Assembly (NCBI RefSeq): GCF_007655135.1
Contig: NC_045127.1
Location: 6,023,001-6,087,000, forward strand
Length of the DNA: 64,000 nt
Direction: 5' to 3'
DNA from: Punica granatum
Lineage: Eukaryota > Streptophyta > Magnoliopsida > Myrtales > Lythraceae
A model generated the notes under the pieces. The model was not told where the DNA came from. It did no database searches and was given only the letters and a program-made list of their open reading frames with translations. How positions within the stretch are numbered: the stretch's first letter is position 1; every line of letters begins with the position of its first letter. Shown here piece by piece: positions 23,141 to 35,801 of this stretch. A program made the translations under genes and the position numbers.

Positions 23141-25892
23141 CTAGCTCCATAGAGACTCCTCCATGTCCATCGAATAATAGGATGACTGCTGGTGAGAGTT
23201 ATTGGCTCGGGACGAGGGCGAGCTCCCGGACTCCCTCGAGTTCGAGGAGACGCCCTGCCGCAGCTGCATGTGGACCACTTCGGCCTGCGCGACCGCCAGC
23301 TGGTTTTGGAGGACGTCGACCTGCTGCTGTAGAGACGAGATGGCTCCGACGCACCCGTACACAGGGTCCCGCACTCTCGCGTTGGCCTCGTACACCATGG
23401 AGCTCACCGCATCACTCCGCTGGTGTTCCGGCAATTCCTAAAATTTTTATACGCATAATTTAGTCAAACTCATGTCATGTATATATATGTTCATGGATAT
23501 GTAACATCATGCTATGGTGCAACCATAACTGCTTCTCTAGGGCAAGAAGTTGTATATAGATCTCAGGATTAGGTCATGCGCGATGAAAGCAAGATGAAGC
23601 CTCTATATAAACACTTGTACACATCCATATCATCGCATGTTTCATTGATGTAGAACCCAAAAAGGGCAAAACATACGCTTTTTTCTGCGGATGAAGAGAA
23701 GAGAAACAAAGAAAAATATCGACAAAAAAAAAAAGAATAGAGGTTCAGTTAATTCGAGTCTTCGTCAATTGTAAACCCTCGTTATTATAGCAAAAAGACA
23801 TAGGATGATTTTTTTCTACAAATGAAGAGAAAGAAACAAAGAATAAATATCGACGAAAAACAGAGAGGTTTAGTTAATTGGAGTGTTCGTCAATTGTAAT
23901 GCCCTCTTTATTATCGCAAAAGGCACAAGATTATTCTACACATACATTTTTGTCTAAAGATGGCAAACATTGTGGGAGGATTGAGGGGACAAGGATGGAG
24001 AGGACAAAAAGCCTCTTCATAGGCTAAATCTTAGAAAAGTCACACGTACCATGTGGTCGTAAAGCATTATATCCTAGGCCTTTTCACTTTAGTCAAGAGT
24101 CAAGACCCATTTTTTCTTCATGTTTCAACAGTACACGCGGTCCCTTTCTTTATTTCATCTTTTTTTTTCCCGACCCTTTCATTATTTCATCATGCGCTTT
24201 GGCTTAAGAGTGACTGATAATTTATATCTTGTATGCTTTTTCCTTCTTCCACGACTAAGACTAGACACCCATTATTAATTGGTAAAATGAGCTATATCTC
24301 TTTTTTTAAAAAAATTAAAAAACCCTCGTGAGTCTAATAATGGAAAAGAACGGACGAATTAGTAAAACCATATGCATTGAGTCGCAATATCAAGAATATA
24401 CTCTTAAAATTTTAGGTTTCAAAAAATTAAAAGACGCGTACCATTATATTATATTGCTTTTCTCTCTCACTCGACATTATATTATGTGTAGAACGGGAAA
24501 GTGTTCGCATTTTAAAGACAAATTGGGGTTGATATAAATATGAACCGGGGTAGTGGTGGGGATCCACCGCAACTGTAATAACCACAATAACCGAAAGAAA
24601 GAATAATAAAAATATGGATGATAATTGATAACCTTTTCACTTTTCCTTTAATATGTACATTTAATTATAATAATTTTAATTTTTCCCCAAGACATGACAT
24701 GCATTCCATGTCCACTATACAAGACTGACTTTTTTTACCCTCTTTTTCAAACGAGGAACTTTGTAAGCACAAACTCCATTCAGAGCGACAACTTTATCTT
24801 GTTTTTACTTCTTTTTCGGTTGCTTCAAGAGTTATTCTACTCATTAATTTATAAGCTAAAGAAAGGATTGAAAGAGAGTATACATATATATATATATATA
24901 TAGAGTAAAACTTGGGCAGACTATATTTGTTTCAAGAGTGATAACAGAGAGTTGGGGATGCCTATAAGATATTGATCTGTCCATCATGATTCAAATTTAT
25001 CATGCATATAATCATAATGCATCTGTTATATGCGCATGTCAAAGAATTAGTACATTTCGTCTGAATGAGAATATTAGTCTCGGTCAAGACTTATTAGAAC
25101 CCCCGGATCAGATCTCCAAAAAATTCATATTATAAATCGAGTAATTCGCTTAACAAATTGCTGCTAAATCACTCCTTATTCCAATTGTTGTCTTGGAAAT
25201 GCTAGTTTAAGATATAATACATGCATGTATATATATGAATATTTGGAGAGCACCTATCTATTAAGTGGTTGGTGGGGCATCACATTGAAGACTAAATTAA
25301 CAGTCGAACCTTTCACAATGATGTTCAGAGGCTATCTTAAAACCTGTGATAACACGCCATTAAACAATATAAATTATCATTGCTCTTTTTCATATGTCTA
25401 TTCAATATTTGCATCATGTTTTAAAACTGTCCTCATAATAGTTGCGCTCCAATCCCATCAGAGAACCGGAGTTGAAGCTAATGGTTGCCGCGTGCAACCT
25501 CTCATTCAACCCTCATTCCACACCCGGTTCTACGGTACATGACAAAGAGTTACCCGTTATTCCATCTTACACGTGATGTGTGCGGCGCGAAAGCGACACT
25601 AGGTAGATTGACAATATGATACATAACCACGGTTTCGTTTAACTAACCAATTAAAGTTAAACGACTTTTGACTTTGTAGCTAGAGAGAGGAAATTAAATG
25701 TCGAAGTCGAACCTGCAGGAGCTTGTTGACATTGCTGGCCCCGAAGACTCTGTGGACGCTGGCGAACTTCTGAGGGTCATCGGCGGGGAAGTAAGGAGCG
25801 AACACGCAGTCCTGCGCGCATCTCCTCCTCAGCAGCTTGCAAGCCGCGCAGGGAGACACTGCCCCTTGCTTCCTACCTCCGCTTTCTTTCAT
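23141..25892 (-). CDS. LBD4: LOB-domain transcription factor, LBD4-like
   Basis: Plant-specific nuclear DNA-binding protein. Two exons, 25713-25892 and 23141-23437, join in frame to 158 residues; the intron of 2275 bases is long for this family. Residues 15-29 form the zinc-binding C-block CX2CX6CX3C (C15, C18, C25, C29). The GAS block starts at F50 (FGASNVNKLLQ), and the intron falls right after Q60, the conserved site in class I LBD genes. The leucine-zipper-like coiled coil has L96, L103 and L107 followed by V114. The invariant DPVYGCVGAIS is present. The tail is Ser/Gln-rich and ends MEESLWS. The closest match I know is Arabidopsis LBD4 (At1g31320, 172 residues), reported as a vascular-cambium regulator. 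The symbol is by similarity; a paralogue such as LBD3 or LBD12 is less likely because the N-terminus MKES and the ELPxHQR junction are LBD4-like. Confidence 0.92.
24885..24901. repeat. (TA)n microsatellite in the LBD4-like intron
   Basis: A short TA run within the long intron of the LOB-domain gene. No other structure stands out in that intron. Confidence 0.7.
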
Positions 25893-28800
25893 GCTTCCTT
25901 ATGTGATTCTCGACTATATGAGCGCACGTTCTAGATATCGGGATGAAACCCTCGGTTTGTCTGAAAAGGAAAGGAAGATGAAGAAGCTGCTAAAGCAAGC
26001 AAACTGAGGATTAAAGGAAAGATGAGAGGGGGGGAGGGGACTTTTGGTGAGGGATTGGTAATGGATGTTATATAGAGCAGCAAGTGACAGCAAATCTTTT
26101 GGAGGACCCACCCAAAGAGAAACAAATAAGATTTTGTTGGGCAAGAAACATCGTTCCTTTAATAAAAATGAGCTAATAGAGCGATTTCTTGTTCCACCTC
26201 ACCTCCCCAAACACATCGCTCTCTCCCATATATATATGTTTTCTTATATGATGTCGTACGTCTTTTATTTTATTTTCACCTGAGAAAAGAGAAGGGAAAG
26301 AAATATAAAGAGCGAAAGTGACTCATATGATCTTTAATTGATTATGTACCGTCTGAAGCTATCCCCGACTTCGAATGTATTCGTAGAATATATGAAAGTT
26401 AGAGGAACCGATAGACGTGGAAGCATTACGTACGCAAGCTGGATCGGGAAATTTCATTGCTTACTCCTCCAGTTCATTCATTGAATTCTGCTAAAATTTT
26501 GTTCGACGCTCTTCCTCCATCCCAAAACCTCGCCCTTTACCTTGTTAATGATTCTAGGGTTTTTTTAACGCATAATGATTAAAGGGTTAGATACAGATGA
26601 TCTATGTATTACGCATATTATTTATAATCAATCAATTATAATATATAAAAGTAAATGAATGAGATATCTACATGTCATCTAAGCTAAATAAGTAAATCCT
26701 TAACTTCATAATGAGTGTCTTTACAATTCCGTCATATTTATATTAAACAGATTTAACCCCATTATTTCTCAGTCTCCTATGAGTGACTAACCCAAATTAG
26801 AGCTGAGTCCCTCCATTAAATTGTAAATCTCTCCAAATCGTGAATTTTCTCTATTTTGAGAGTTTTCAAATAGTTGATGAATTATTGCAACTTATTATAA
26901 GAGTGTACTAGTAAATATGCTATAAAGACACTAAAACTTACTCCCACTGAATATCGAATTTGAAATCTCTTAATTAGTTAATAGGTGAGAACGTATACCA
27001 CTACACTACACGATCTTTGATTGCAATTCTTTTTCTCATCTCTAAAGTGTATTATCATGGCCCACCACGTTTTTCTTCATAACTTTTTTCTGATTTCTCC
27101 TCCAACTTTTTAATGGTTAGGATTTCTTGGGATTAAAGCGTAACATAATTGCCCTCCATATCGGAACAGCCAATTTACGTGGATCTTGGCCTATCTATCG
27201 AAATCATTTCTCACGGTTTCTCAACAAGATTTGAACTAAAGATTCCTCATAGAGAGGAAAAAAACCAAATCCTTTGCCATATGAATCAACTTCATATCGA
27301 TAATATTTTTCTGTTTGTCAACTACCCTTTTTTTCCAATTAGAATAGGACCCGAACCTGATTAACCATCTCACTTGAACTATATGAATATGGACACTTCT
27401 TCAATTTTCTTTGTCTTATTATATACTGTTTCTGCATGTGATGTCGTGACAAATAACGCACGATAAAGTAGAAAATATAACTTATATAAATGTGCTGCCC
27501 GAACGAGCTGCCTCTTGTCCTGCACTTGGTTGAAAATCTGATTTACAAGATTCTAGGTTAACTGCTATGTCAATAAAGGACATAGTGATATATTATATGT
27601 ATTAATTGCATGATATTGGCTAACACATAACATCACCAGGATATCGAGTGCTTTGACATTTCAGAACAGCCGTGAATTAATTAACATAAAAGATATTCCA
27701 TAATTTCGTACTTTGTTCTCTGTCTGTAGCACTAAGATCTCTCAGAAAATAAAGGTTAATTATATTTTAAGGCGTATATATTATATATAACATATACACT
27801 TCCACGCATGCAAAGGAAATGTGAGGGCTATTTACTATGCTAATGCACGCCAGTTGCCATCAAATGAAGCTCTCTTTACATTATGATTTGAGATTAGTCA
27901 AAGGTTTGCATTTATTCTCTTCTACGTGTTGATGGATTAGATTATGTTGGATATAGTCATATAGGTTAGAGAATATAATATGTAATTTATATCTTCAAAT
28001 TCAAATAAGAGAATATAATTTATAATTTATATTTTCAAAGGCAAATAAAATGAATATAATCTATGAATAGGAGTCATCACGATCGACTCACATCTATATC
28101 ATTTTCATAAGCTTTTTGTCAATGAGGCACCATCGGGGCCACCGTGCACTAATCAAGATGATAACCTAATAATTTTGCTCTTGTCTCTTTATCGTCGTCC
28201 TGACATATATGCAAAATTGCATATATATACTTATATGTATATATGTATATATATCTTATATGAAAAGTCGATATGATTACAATTTATAAGTCCTTCAGCT
28301 ATTAATAAGTTGAAATTGAAAAGCAGTAAGTGATTATTTTTCTGAAACTAATTTTCTATATCAATTTCGTTCAAAACATCTCGGACGAGTCAGTACGGTT
28401 TTTTCTTAATTACAACAAACCTAATCCATCGTAGAGCGGCTCAGTCTAGCTAGCTAGCAATTCACCCGTACGTACTCTACTGCATATAGGAGGATAAGGG
28501 TACTTCTCGTATAACCCTAATCCCATGAGATTTTGCTTTGTTGAGATTTTATTCAGTCATCTGAAGACATTCAACTTTAAGTTATGCACCTTGTTCTATA
28601 GTAGTTCCTATTCGCTTTTGCAGGCACCCAGCTAAATTACTCTTGCTAAAAATATTTGATAGGCCAACTACATGACCCATGTGACCTGACTTATTTGTGC
28701 TCTGTAAGTTTGCAGGGTGTTTACGTGAGTTGTGGGCATTAATTGGACAAAATCCAAACACACAAAAGAAGTGTCACTCATTTGATATGATTTGGATCTG

Positions 28801-29357
28801 ATATACTTATTTTTAATTTTATAAATGCGTGATTTATCTTTTTATCTCAGCCGTTCTATTTTTAGAATTTTATGTGTGGAAGTGTTCAAATGCGTAATAA
28901 TGGAGATTCTGATTGTGGGGTGTAGGTAAATGATTGATTGATAGATACACGTGCGGATGGACTTGTTGAAAGGTCAATCACTTAACCAAAATCGAAGCCA
29001 TCTAATTGCTACCTCTTGTTAATATATTATTTATTTTGATAAATTTGGGGAAAAAGTTTGGAAAATTTCATGTTGCCCATATATATAATACATGATTCTC
29101 AAGTGGCAACCATTTATGCGTATCAACCAAATTATGGAATTTAAAACGACGTGCTATTGAGGAAGGGAATTTGATGTAGTAGTATAAATCTCCATCCGAA
29201 ACCATGAGATTTCAAATTTGATCACCGTCAGTGAGACTTTCGTGTCGCTTTATTTAGATATGCTATTTTTGATATTGTATTAGGTCATTGATCTTCCTTA
29301 TAACTAGAAAAAAAAATGCTATTGGATTACCTTACCATACTCGTATAACATATATAT
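25893..29357. other. Gene-free region upstream of the LBD4-like gene
   Basis: This 3.5-kb region holds the promoter of the LOB-domain gene (minus strand). It is AT-rich, with TA-rich palindromic stretches near 28205-28260. Short frames here match nothing I recognise. No transposon ends were found. Confidence 0.55.
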
Positions 29358-29721
29358 GGAAAAGGTACAAAAACTCTCATTGTGATTTGAGCTTGGAATA
29401 AATTGGATCATATAGTTTTTCGAGGGATAACTAACACCATGTGGTTTACTTCATGAAACATGATGAACCTCACCATTAGTTTTTTCATCACTTTTGGTCC
29501 TTCAACTTTTTTTTACCATTATTATCCTCAAACTTTCAATATTTTTTCAATTTGGTCCTAAAATTCGAAAAAAAAAAAAAAGGGCTAGGGCTGGGGCCGC
29601 CAGTCAGGGCAGCCCTTATATCTCACGAAGTAAACCATAGGGTATTAGTTGTCTTTCGAAAAATCATTGGGTTCAATTTATCTTAAGCTCAAACTCTTAA
29701 GGAGATTTTTGTACTTTTTCC
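29358..29721. mobile_element. Foldback element A, 364 bp, non-coding
   Basis: The left arm begins GGAAAAGGTACAAAAACTC and continues through ATAAATTGGATC, TTTTTCGAGGGATAACTAA and GTGGTTTACTTCATGA. The right arm, read in reverse complement, gives GGAAAAAGTACAAAAATCTC, ATAAATTGAACCC, TTTTTCGAAAGACAACTAA and ATGGTTTACTTCGTGA. The arms are about 95 bases with roughly 80% identity by eye. The centre holds a poly-A run and a short GC-rich stretch near 29580-29615. TA-rich flanks prevent a clear target duplication. Confidence 0.75.
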
Positions 29722-30520
29722 TAAATATATATAGGCATAACTGTATAATGAAACTTGGACATAATATATATAGGGGAAATAACCTAAAAATTCACATAAT
29801 TTTCCTAAACTTCTTAATCTACCAACTTTTAAAATTTTAGTCTGAAAAATCAAAACGTTTCCCCTCGTTTCGCCCATCTAGCAATCCGTTAACTTTATTT
29901 CAACGGTGTTGATGTGGCAGTTAACTCCGCCTATGTAGCGGACGAAAGTTCACATGGAAAAGAAGAAAGGTCACTTTAACCTAAAAAATCAAATAGTTTA
30001 AATTTTTTTCCCAATCTACCAACATTTCAAAAATTCTCTCTCATCTCTCTCGACACTCTTTCCTTTCTCTCGTCTCCCGACTCTTTCCCCTCTCTCTCGA
30101 CTCTCTCTCATCTCTCTTTCTTCTATCTCGACTCTCTCTCATCTCCCAAGCTCAAACCCTTAAGGGGGTTCTTATACTTTTCCTTAAATATATATAGGCA
30201 TAGGATAACTGTATAATGAAACATGGACATAATATATGGGGGAAATAACCTAAAACTTCACATAATTTTCCTAAACTTCTTAATCTACCAACTTTTAAAA
30301 TTTTAGTTTGACAAATCAAAACGTTTCCCTTCGTTTCGCCCATCTACCAATCAGTTAACTTTTCTTCAACGGTGTTGACGTGGCCGTTAACTCCGCCTAT
30401 GTAGCGGACTGAAGTCCACATGGAAAAGAAGAAAGGTCCCTTTAACCTAAAAAATCAAATAATTTGAAAATTTTCCCCAATCTATCAACATATCAAAAAT
30501 TCTCTCTCAACACTCTCTCA
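29685..30520. repeat. 463-bp direct tandem duplication
   Basis: The block starting AAGCTCAAACTCTTAAGG at 29685 recurs at 30148 as AAGCTCAAACCCTTAAGG, offset 463 bases, and the match runs through the foldback B arm and into the CT-rich tract. It includes the last 37 bases of element A, a TA-rich spacer and the left arm of element B. The downstream end fades into low-complexity CT sequence. Confidence 0.85.
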
Positions 30521-32108
30521 TATCTCTCGTCTCTCTCATCTCCCGACTATTTCCCCTCTCTTTCATCCCTCTTTCTTCTATCTCGACTATGTCTCCTCGC
30601 TCTCATCTCTCTCCCAACTCTCTCTCTCATGTCTCATCTTTCTCATCTCTCTCCTTCCTCTCTCGGCTCTTTCTCCTCTCTCTTGGCTCTCTACTTTCTC
30701 TCCTTTCTTTCCTCTTTCTATCTTCTCTCTCTCGACAGTCATCTCTCTCATCTCTCTCCCGACTTTCTCTCTTCTCCCTCTCATCTCTCTCTCCTCTCTC
30801 TCAACTCACTCTCCTTGCTCGCTCATCTCTTTCCCGATCTCTCTCCACGCTCCCATCTATCTCCTCTCTCTAGGCTCACTCTCATCTCACTTAGCCCTCT
30901 CTCCCGACTCTCTCTCCTCTCAATCTCATCTCTTTCTATCCCCTCTCTCCCGACTCTCTCTCTCATCTATCTCCCTCATCTCTCCTTCCTCTCTTTCTCT
31001 CAGAGAGAAAGAGAGGAGGGGGAGATGAGGGAGAGAGATGAGAGAGAGATGAGAGAGAGAAGAGAGAGTCGAGAGAGAGATAAGAGGAGGGGTGTGAGTC
31101 TAAAGAGCAAAGAGAAAGAGAGGAGAGAGAGATGAGAGAAAGGAGAGTGAGAGGAGAATGAGTTGGAAGAGAGGAGAGACAAAAAGAGGAGAGAGAGATG
31201 AGAGAGAAGATAGTGAGTCGAGAGGGGAGTGAGTGACGAGAGAGAAAAGAGAGGAGTGAGTGACGAGAGAGAGGAGAGAATGCTGAGAAATGAGAGAAAT
31301 TCGGGAGAAAGATGAGAGCGAATAGAGAGTTAAGAGAGAGAGATGGATGACAGAGAGATGGGAGTCAACAGAAAGAGAGGAGAGGGAAAGAGAGTCGGGA
31401 GAAAGATGAAAGGAGAGAGGGTCGGGAGAAAGATGAGTACAAGGAGAGAGACGAGAGAGAAAGATAAGAGTGAGGAGAGAGACGAGAAAGATAGAGAGGA
31501 GAGAGAGTATGGAGAAAGATGAGAAAGAGGAGAGAGACAAGAGAGAGTTGGGAGAAAGATGAGAGAGCGCCAAGAGAGAGGAGAGAGAGTCGGGACAAAG
31601 ATAAGAGCGAGAAAAAAGACAAGAGAGAGTTAGGAGATAGGAGAGTCGAGAGAGAGAGAGAGATGATAGAGAGAGGAGGGTCAACGGAGAGAGAGGAAAG
31701 GGAAAGAGCAGAGAGATAAGAGAGAGTCGGGGAAAGAGATGAAAGCAAGGAAAGAAAGGAGATAGAGAGAGTTCGGAGGGAGATGAGGGCGAAGAGAGAG
31801 AGTCCAGAAAGAGGAGAGAGAGTCGGGATAGGAGAAAAAGGAGAGATATTTTTTATATGTTGGTAGATTGGAAAAAAATTCAAACTATTGAATTTTTTAG
31901 GTTAAAATGACCTATCTTTTTCCACGTAGACTTTCGTCCGCCACATAAGAGGAATTAACGGCTATATCAGCACCGTTAAAGCCAAAGTTAACGGATTAGA
32001 AGATGGGAGAAACGGAAGGAAACGTTTTGATTTTTCATACAAAAATTTGAAAAGTTGTTAGATTGAAAAATTTAGGGAAACCATGTGAATTTTTAGCCTA
32101 TTTTCCCT
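29772..32108. mobile_element. Foldback element B with CT/GA-rich core
   Basis: The left end starts AGGGGAAATAACCTAAAAA; the right end, in reverse complement, starts AGGGAAAATAGGCTAAAAA. The arms stay similar for about 250 bases, sharing AAAATCAAAACGTTTCC, CCGTTAACTTT, CGGACGAAAGT and CAATCTACCAACAT. The left arm is present twice because of the 463-bp duplication. Between the arms lie about 0.5 kb of CT-rich and then 0.85 kb of GA-rich sequence. The flanks AATATATAT (left) and AATATATAA (right) may be a 9-bp target duplication with one mismatch, but the local TA-richness makes this weak. No transposase is encoded. Confidence 0.7.
30490..31850. repeat. Polypyrimidine-to-polypurine tract with central palindrome
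   Basis: On the + strand the sequence is almost pure CT with sparse A from 30490 to about 31003, then almost pure GA to about 31850. The switch is a palindrome, CTTTCTCTC followed by AGAGAGAAAG, near 31000. The halves are degenerate repeats of TCTCTCATCTCTCTCCCGAC and its complement. The long Ser/Leu-rich frames on both strands are translations of this repeat, not genes. Confidence 0.9.
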
Positions 32109-32571
32109 AATATATAATGGCATAGTCTATATATATGGCATTAGCCGCATTACCAGGATGCTTAAACTCCTACTTGGCATGAGAAATATTCTCAAATTTT
32201 TCTATATCTATCTTCGAGAACATTTATTTTTTGGCGTGTCTTCAAGAACGATTTTTCAATAATGGACTTTTTGAAGGGAGGTGCGTACATGTATAAACAT
32301 CTCTATATAAAGCAATTAATTTCGTAGGTCTTATTAGCTAGTATATGTGATCCTTTTGTTGCACCTAATTAATCACAAAGAAAGGGAAAGAAATATAGTA
32401 GGGTTGATATGAATTCTATTATTTATTAGTATCATAAAAGAACTAGACTTAAAAAATGCGTTATTCGATTTTTTATAATTCTATTTTTACGTTTTTAGAT
32501 GTATTTTTCATAATCGTAGTTCACCTCATGAGATTATATATGTCCTTTACGAAGAGAACTATGATTGAGAC

Positions 32572-32576
<5 letters not shown>

Positions 32577-32605
<29 letters not shown>
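32577..32605. repeat. (TA)n microsatellite
   Basis: A TA dinucleotide run of about 14 units. Confidence 0.85.
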
Positions 32606-32607
<2 letters not shown>

Positions 32608-32881
32608 TTTTAATATTACTAGTTACATTGAAAAGACACTTAGAAAAGTCTCTTAATTTTTTATCTTTCAACAAATAACCATACACTTTTCACATAGAAA
32701 TGATCATGCACCTTCTCAAATACATCCAAATAATACTAAAAGTCTATAAAGAATAATTTTTGGAAAGTAAATGTGAAAAACATGATTCTATATTTAGGTA
32801 AAAGTTTAGCATATAGCATATACAAAAATTTTCAATGAAAATATAGAATAGAATTATGCCTATAATAAGTAATCTTTTTCC

Positions 32882-33345
32882 TTTTAGTTTTATGTTTCAA
32901 GAGCAACATTTATTTGATGAAAATGTATGTTTTAAAACTGACAATTGGTGCGAGGCTTAATTTACATGAGAAGGTGCAAGCGCTTATTTTTTTTATAAAA
33001 TTACATTAAAAAGACACTCGTAAAGATATAGGTGCATGTGTTATAAAGTGTAAAAATTTAGTATACAGAAAGGCATATTATTTTTTTTCCAGTGAGAATA
33101 TGAAATTGAATTTAGTATGTAAAAATATGTAAAGTTATTTTTGTTTAGCTTTGTATTTCGAGAGAGAGACTTAGGGTATATTTCAAGAGAGAGATTTATT
33201 TGATGGAAATGCGTGTTAAAAAAAACTGGTAAATGGTGCAGAGGCTTGATCTATATGAGAAGGTTTAAGCGGTTATATTTTTTGGGAATTATGTTGAAAA
33301 GACACATAAGGATATAAATACATACTTTAAAAAGTATAAAGGGTA
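32882..33345. repeat. Diverged tandem repeat, two units of about 285 bases apart
   Basis: The segment with ATTTATTTGATGAAAATG, then GGTGCGAGGCTTAA, ATGAGAAGGTGCAAGCG and AAAAGACACTCGTAAAGATATA recurs downstream as ATTTATTTGATGGAAATG, GGTGCAGAGGCTTGA, ATGAGAAGGTTTAAGCG and AAAAGACACATAAGGATATA. The order and spacing are kept but many positions differ. It is non-coding; its origin is unknown. Confidence 0.6.
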
Positions 33346-34454
33346 TTTTGGAAAAAAAATATGGAGAAACACAATACTGACCTCTACATTTTTATATATG
33401 TAATAGATATAAATAGAGTACATCATCATAACTCATCATTTCATTTCTACCAAAAAAAATCATTATTTCAGATTTTTCCAAAAGTTTGAACGGGAGATAA
33501 AGAAGTGCTACGATATTGCAAATTACTCTTTGTTGTATCCTGGGGCGAGTCATTGCCTAGTCCTAGTAGTTAGCTTCACATCGAGGTAAATATAATTCGC
33601 TTGAAAAAGTGTTTTTTGCACGTCAAAGTCTAGCTTTCCAAGGTCGTACTATGTATGAATGCCCACGCTTGCTCAACATCCCCTAATAAGAATCAAATCT
33701 GAAATATCTAGTTACCAAGTGACATCTCGTATGTGGCATGATACCCCATTCGCATCAGATATTTCATTTTGATGTACGTTCCTCTTTATGTGTTTGCTGT
33801 TGTGATATTTAGATTGAGCATAAACTGAATAGATTAAATATATATTATATCCGAAATAAGTAAGATTGAGACATGTAAGAGGATATACTATTATTTTGAC
33901 AATAAAAAGATAAATTCTATATAATATTTTTTAATTAATAATTTTATATAATATTTTTGTATGGATCTCGATATCCGAAAATCCAATTGGATCCTGACTA
34001 CTCTTTTTTAGCCGGGTCAGCCCACTAAATGGTAAAATTCTCATAACATGAATTTTCTGTATTCACAATGACTATAACCTGAAACCTTGTTTTGACGGAA
34101 CAAACGCCGAACAGTTTCAACCGGCCATGTTGGTATTTTATATAATTTTCATTCATATGTTTACTTTCTATATATATTCTAAACGTTTTCTTAATGGGTG
34201 ATACAAGATTATATTTTTACGTGCCAAGCGCGTAACTTTTTTACCAGTGCATATAAATATATTAGGCATATATGGATTGAATATTATACATTATGAACTT
34301 ACCGAAAAAAATATTATATATTATGGGTCGTTTCTGGCGATATCGTGCAATTACCAGAAGTTCTATTGGTTGCAGCCAAAAGATCTCTACATGGTTAGAT
34401 ATATTAGCTAATCATTTTGTTGGAAGGTGACCATCACACCGCGTGATATATATT

Positions 34455-34496
34455 ACACACACACACATACATACATACATATATATATATATATAA
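34455..34496. repeat. Compound (CA)n(CATA)n(TA)n microsatellite
   Basis: Runs of CA, then CATA, then TA follow one another without gaps. Confidence 0.85.
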
Positions 34497-35801
34497 TGAA
34501 AGTCCTACGTGTTATCTTTCAGATCCAACAAAACTAAAATCTTTATCATAAAATTCTAAAATCACGAAGTAATTAATTTATAATCCTTATTATATATGCA
34601 CGAATGGTGGGTTGTGGCTCTTGAATCAGTTGATTTGATTTACACAACCGACGTTTTCGTGGTTTTGTGAGTGTCCGGACCCAACTTCCCTTTACTTTAC
34701 CCACCCACATTTCATCAAATAGTAGAGAAATTCTCGAGATGAGATCTCGAATAAACACAGAGCCATGAAGTTAAATCAATCCAATCACCAAAAGCGCGAG
34801 TTAAGTCATCACCAAACGATCGAAGATCATACTTGGTAGGCGAATTTTTTCCTGTATGCTGAAATTGTAACTATTTCCATATCCTTGTTTTTCATAAGAT
34901 AAAACTCTCTTTCTTATGGTAAAAGAGGCACTGCCCCCACCACAGACCATGCTTCTAATTAGAGAATAGCTTAACTGCTGATTGGAATTTGGATTTGTCA
35001 TTTCAAGTTGCAAGAACAAATAGTATTGTTTTTTTGATTAAACGTACATGGAGTTGACTTATAATTAATATGTGAAAGAACATGGAGTTGGTATAAGATC
35101 TTATCGCAATAATCTTTGGCGGCTGCTTGAGATATGGGAATTATGTAGTGATTTGTAGTCTCTTAGTCATCTCAATATAAAGGGAACCACTAAAAAGAAC
35201 CGATGGCCAAAATGCAAAAATTCGATTCTGATTAAGAATGGCCCAAAGAGATGTAAAATATATTCCAACAAATAAATTGAACAAGAGAAAAATAAAAACA
35301 TGTAAAATGTTAAAATTTTGGAGCGCGTATTTGATATATTTGTTGTCTATGCATATGCTACAAGCTAAGGTGAAAGTATGGTATAAAATGCATATATATA
35401 CCACGAGACATATATCACAAACTAATTTGTGTTAAATACATAAGAACATGCGGTTACAAATTTATGACATAATCATCATTACATGTAAGATTATAATGGG
35501 TGAATTAAACATTTTTTCATTAGTTTAATATATTATCATAAATGGAATAACTTATATATTCTAATTTTAATTGGGTATTACCTGGTTTATTCAAGGTTCA
35601 TGAATACCTATACGATCACCTTAATTATCAGGCGCCCAATAGGTTTGGAACAACAGGAAATTTGTTCGCCACATGAACTTTTTCTTTTCTCTTCTTTTTC
35701 CTTTTTTTTTTTCCCTTGTGACTGCACCTTATATTTAAAAACTCAATAATCCAACTAATTTAGGTTTGGGTCGGATCATTCCATATTAAAGAGTAATAGT
35801 A

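Larger units (their letters stand above)
32109..35801. other. Gene-free AT-rich region
   Basis: No gene is seen. It contains TA microsatellites, a diverged tandem repeat at about 32880-33345 and a CA/CATA/TA compound microsatellite at 34455-34496. Short frames here are chance. Confidence 0.55.

Noticed and set aside
23182..23463. Two plus-strand frames opposite the second LBD4-like exon
   Set aside because: They are antisense shadows of the LOB-domain coding exon.
30464..31883. Long Ser/Leu-rich open frames on both strands (up to 223 codons)
   Set aside because: They are translations of the CT/GA degenerate repeat; all frames are open because the repeat rarely forms stop codons.
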